Of a stretch of 5,953 nucleotides of DNA, positions 5,241-5,953 are shown in pieces (position 1 is the stretch's first letter; every line of letters begins with the position of its first letter). The notes under the pieces are model-generated. The model was given only the letters and a program-made list of their open reading frames with translations. It did not search any database and was not told the DNA's origin. Source of the stretch: Candidatus Bathyarchaeota archaeon (GTDB lineage Archaea; Thermoproteota; Bathyarchaeia; TCS64); assembly GCA_030691555.1 (NCBI GenBank), contig JAUYEB010000080.1, positions 1-5,953 on the forward strand, read 5' to 3'. The translations under genes and the position numbers were made by a program.

Positions 5241-5250
5241 AATAAAAAAC
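5241..5250 (-). promoter_or_regulatory. AT-rich element: possible promoter for the membrane protein or archease terminator
   Basis: The minus strand reads GTTTTTTATT. As a TATA box it would place transcription start near 5218, just before the AGGTG site. As a T-run about 26 bases after the archease stop, it could also end the guaA-archease transcript. Both roles are possible at once. A second AT-rich candidate (AATATA near 5216-5222) is too close to the start codon to fit. Confidence 0.35.
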
Positions 5251-5275
5251 TATAACCTGTTTTCGCGCTGCTGGG

Positions 5276-5701
5276 TCAGGTATCGAAGACGACTTGGACC
5301 CTGTAGCCCTCGGCCGTCTTCTCGATCTTCATCATGTGGTAGGTTACGGCCTTCACAGCGATGCCGGTCTCGTGGGTGGCGGCGCTGAATCGCTCCCCCC
5401 GCCCAACGGCGCTCGCCCTTAGCCCCTCCTCGTCGATCTCGACGGTGAGGGTCTTGGCCGTGAGGCCCTCCGAGTCGTTCAGGAAGAGAATCTCGTCCAG
5501 TATGTTGAGTATGAGGCTCTGGAGGTCGGTGCCCTCTGCTTCGGCGCGGTAGGTCTCCCTCTCGGTTATCCCCTCCAGGGGGGTGATGGCGTTGAGCATG
5601 CCGAGGGCGACGTTCGCCACCGCCTCGCCGAGGGTATTCCCCCTCCCCTCGACGAGCAGGTCCGCGGGAGGGCCGCCGGGTGGGTAGCTGTATCCCTTCA
5701 A
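5276..5701 (-). CDS. Archease, activator of the RNA ligase RtcB
   Basis: A 141-residue archease. Archeases help the tRNA-splicing ligase RtcB load guanylate from GTP, keeping it active over many turnovers. Family landmarks are GNTLGEAVANVALGML (21-36), the LILNILDEILFLNDSEGL region (63-80), HETGIAVKAVTYHMMKIE (110-127), and a C terminus ending in VVFDT. Asp14 and Asp140 match the two acidic metal-binding positions. The usual His-Thr before the first Asp (HTAD) is replaced by PPAD, preceded by a proline/glycine-rich stretch (YPPGGPP). The start is TTG at 5701. A stop codon lies five codons upstream in frame, and GGGAG in the end of guaA can serve as the ribosome binding site. One base separates it from the guaA stop, so translational coupling is likely. 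RtcB itself is not in the window. Confidence 0.92.
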   Translation of the reverse strand: MKGYSYPPGGPPADLLVEGRGNTLGEAVANVALGMLNAITPLEGITERETYRAEAEGTDLQSLILNILDEILFLNDSEGLTAKTLTVEIDEEGLRASAVGRGERFSAATHETGIAVKAVTYHMMKIEKTAEGYRVQVVFDT

Positions 5702-5702
5702 G

Positions 5703-5953
5703 TCACTCCCACTCTATGGTGCTCGGCGGCTTATTCGTGATGTCGTAGACCACCCTTGTGACCTCTGGTATGCCGTTGGTGATCCTTGTGCTTATACGTT
5801 CTAGGAGGTCCCACGGGGGCCTCGTGAAGTTGGCGGTCATCGCGTCGACGCTCTCCACTATCCTAACGGCGACGGTCCACCCGTAGGCGCGCTCGTCCCC
5901 CTTGACCCCCGTGCTCTTGGTGTCGGTGAGGACGGCGAAGTACTGCCACGGGA
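5703..5953 (-). CDS. guaA: GMP synthase, C-terminal end (partial, continues past the right edge)
   Basis: The last 82 codons of the ATP-pyrophosphatase/dimerisation part of GMP synthase, which aminates XMP to GMP in the final step of guanine nucleotide synthesis. Recognisable conserved blocks are KSTGVKGDERAYGWTVAVR (about 12-30 of the fragment), ESVDAMTANF (33-42), and the hallmark end RVVYDITNKPPSTIEWE (66-82). The final Glu is directly followed by TGA. Archaea have either a two-subunit or a fused enzyme, and this fragment cannot tell which. Translation from the right edge is open with no interruption. It lies one base upstream of archease on the same strand and is very probably co-transcribed with it. 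Confidence 0.95.
   Translation of the reverse strand, partial: PWQYFAVLTDTKSTGVKGDERAYGWTVAVRIVESVDAMTANFTRPPWDLLERISTRITNGIPEVTRVVYDITNKPPSTIEWE

Noticed and set aside
1..5953. A search by eye for CRISPR repeats, tRNA or rRNA genes, insertion-sequence ends, toxin-antitoxin pairs or phage genes.
   Set aside because: No regularly spaced repeats, tRNA-like cloverleaf, transposase or phage-type protein was found. The gaps between genes are short and are accounted for by promoters and terminators.

Overview
This 5,953-base window looks archaeal and carries ordinary chromosomal genes rather than a mobile element. The archaeal signs are TATA-type box A elements about 26-36 bases ahead of several start codons, short or absent leaders, TTG starts, winged-helix repressors of archaeal type, and an archease gene directly downstream of GMP synthase. 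The DNA is GC-rich with AT-rich gaps between genes. A thermophilic or anaerobic member of the TACK archaea (Thermoproteota, perhaps a Nitrososphaeria or crenarchaeal lineage) is the best guess. The lineage cannot be fixed without database comparison.

Layout, left to right. On the minus strand, the first 15 codons of a gene that runs off the left edge (47-1) follow a good TATA box. Next is a complete AbgB-like M20 amidohydrolase (1660-137, minus) with unusual residues where metal ligands are expected. It is preceded by a BlaI/penicillinase-repressor-like winged-helix regulator (2126-1755, minus). A short divergent control region (2127-2262) separates these from a plus-strand pair: an ArsR-type repressor with a C-terminal Cys/His cluster (2263-2592) and hybrid cluster protein Hcp (2608-4266). 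A PrxQ/BCP-type peroxiredoxin (4328-4777, plus) follows with its own promoter. Beyond a convergent terminator region are a small four-helix membrane protein (5204-4848, minus), an archease (5701-5276, minus) and the last 82 codons of GMP synthase (5953-5703, minus). Archease starts one base after the GMP synthase stop.

How the parts may work together. ArsR, Hcp and the peroxiredoxin form a plausible defence block against nitrosative and oxidative stress. A perfect 8-3-8 inverted repeat lies between the ArsR TATA box and its start codon, where a repressor would block transcription of arsR-hcp. The repressor lacks the usual arsenic-sensing motif but ends in His-x3-His-Cys-x2-His-x2-Cys, so it could sense metal, redox state or NO directly. 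The GMP synthase-archease pair links GTP synthesis to the activator of the GTP-dependent RNA ligase RtcB. The BlaI-like regulator and the small membrane gene share a 9-base sequence near their starts, which hints at a small regulon. No stretch longer than about 300 bases lacks a gene.
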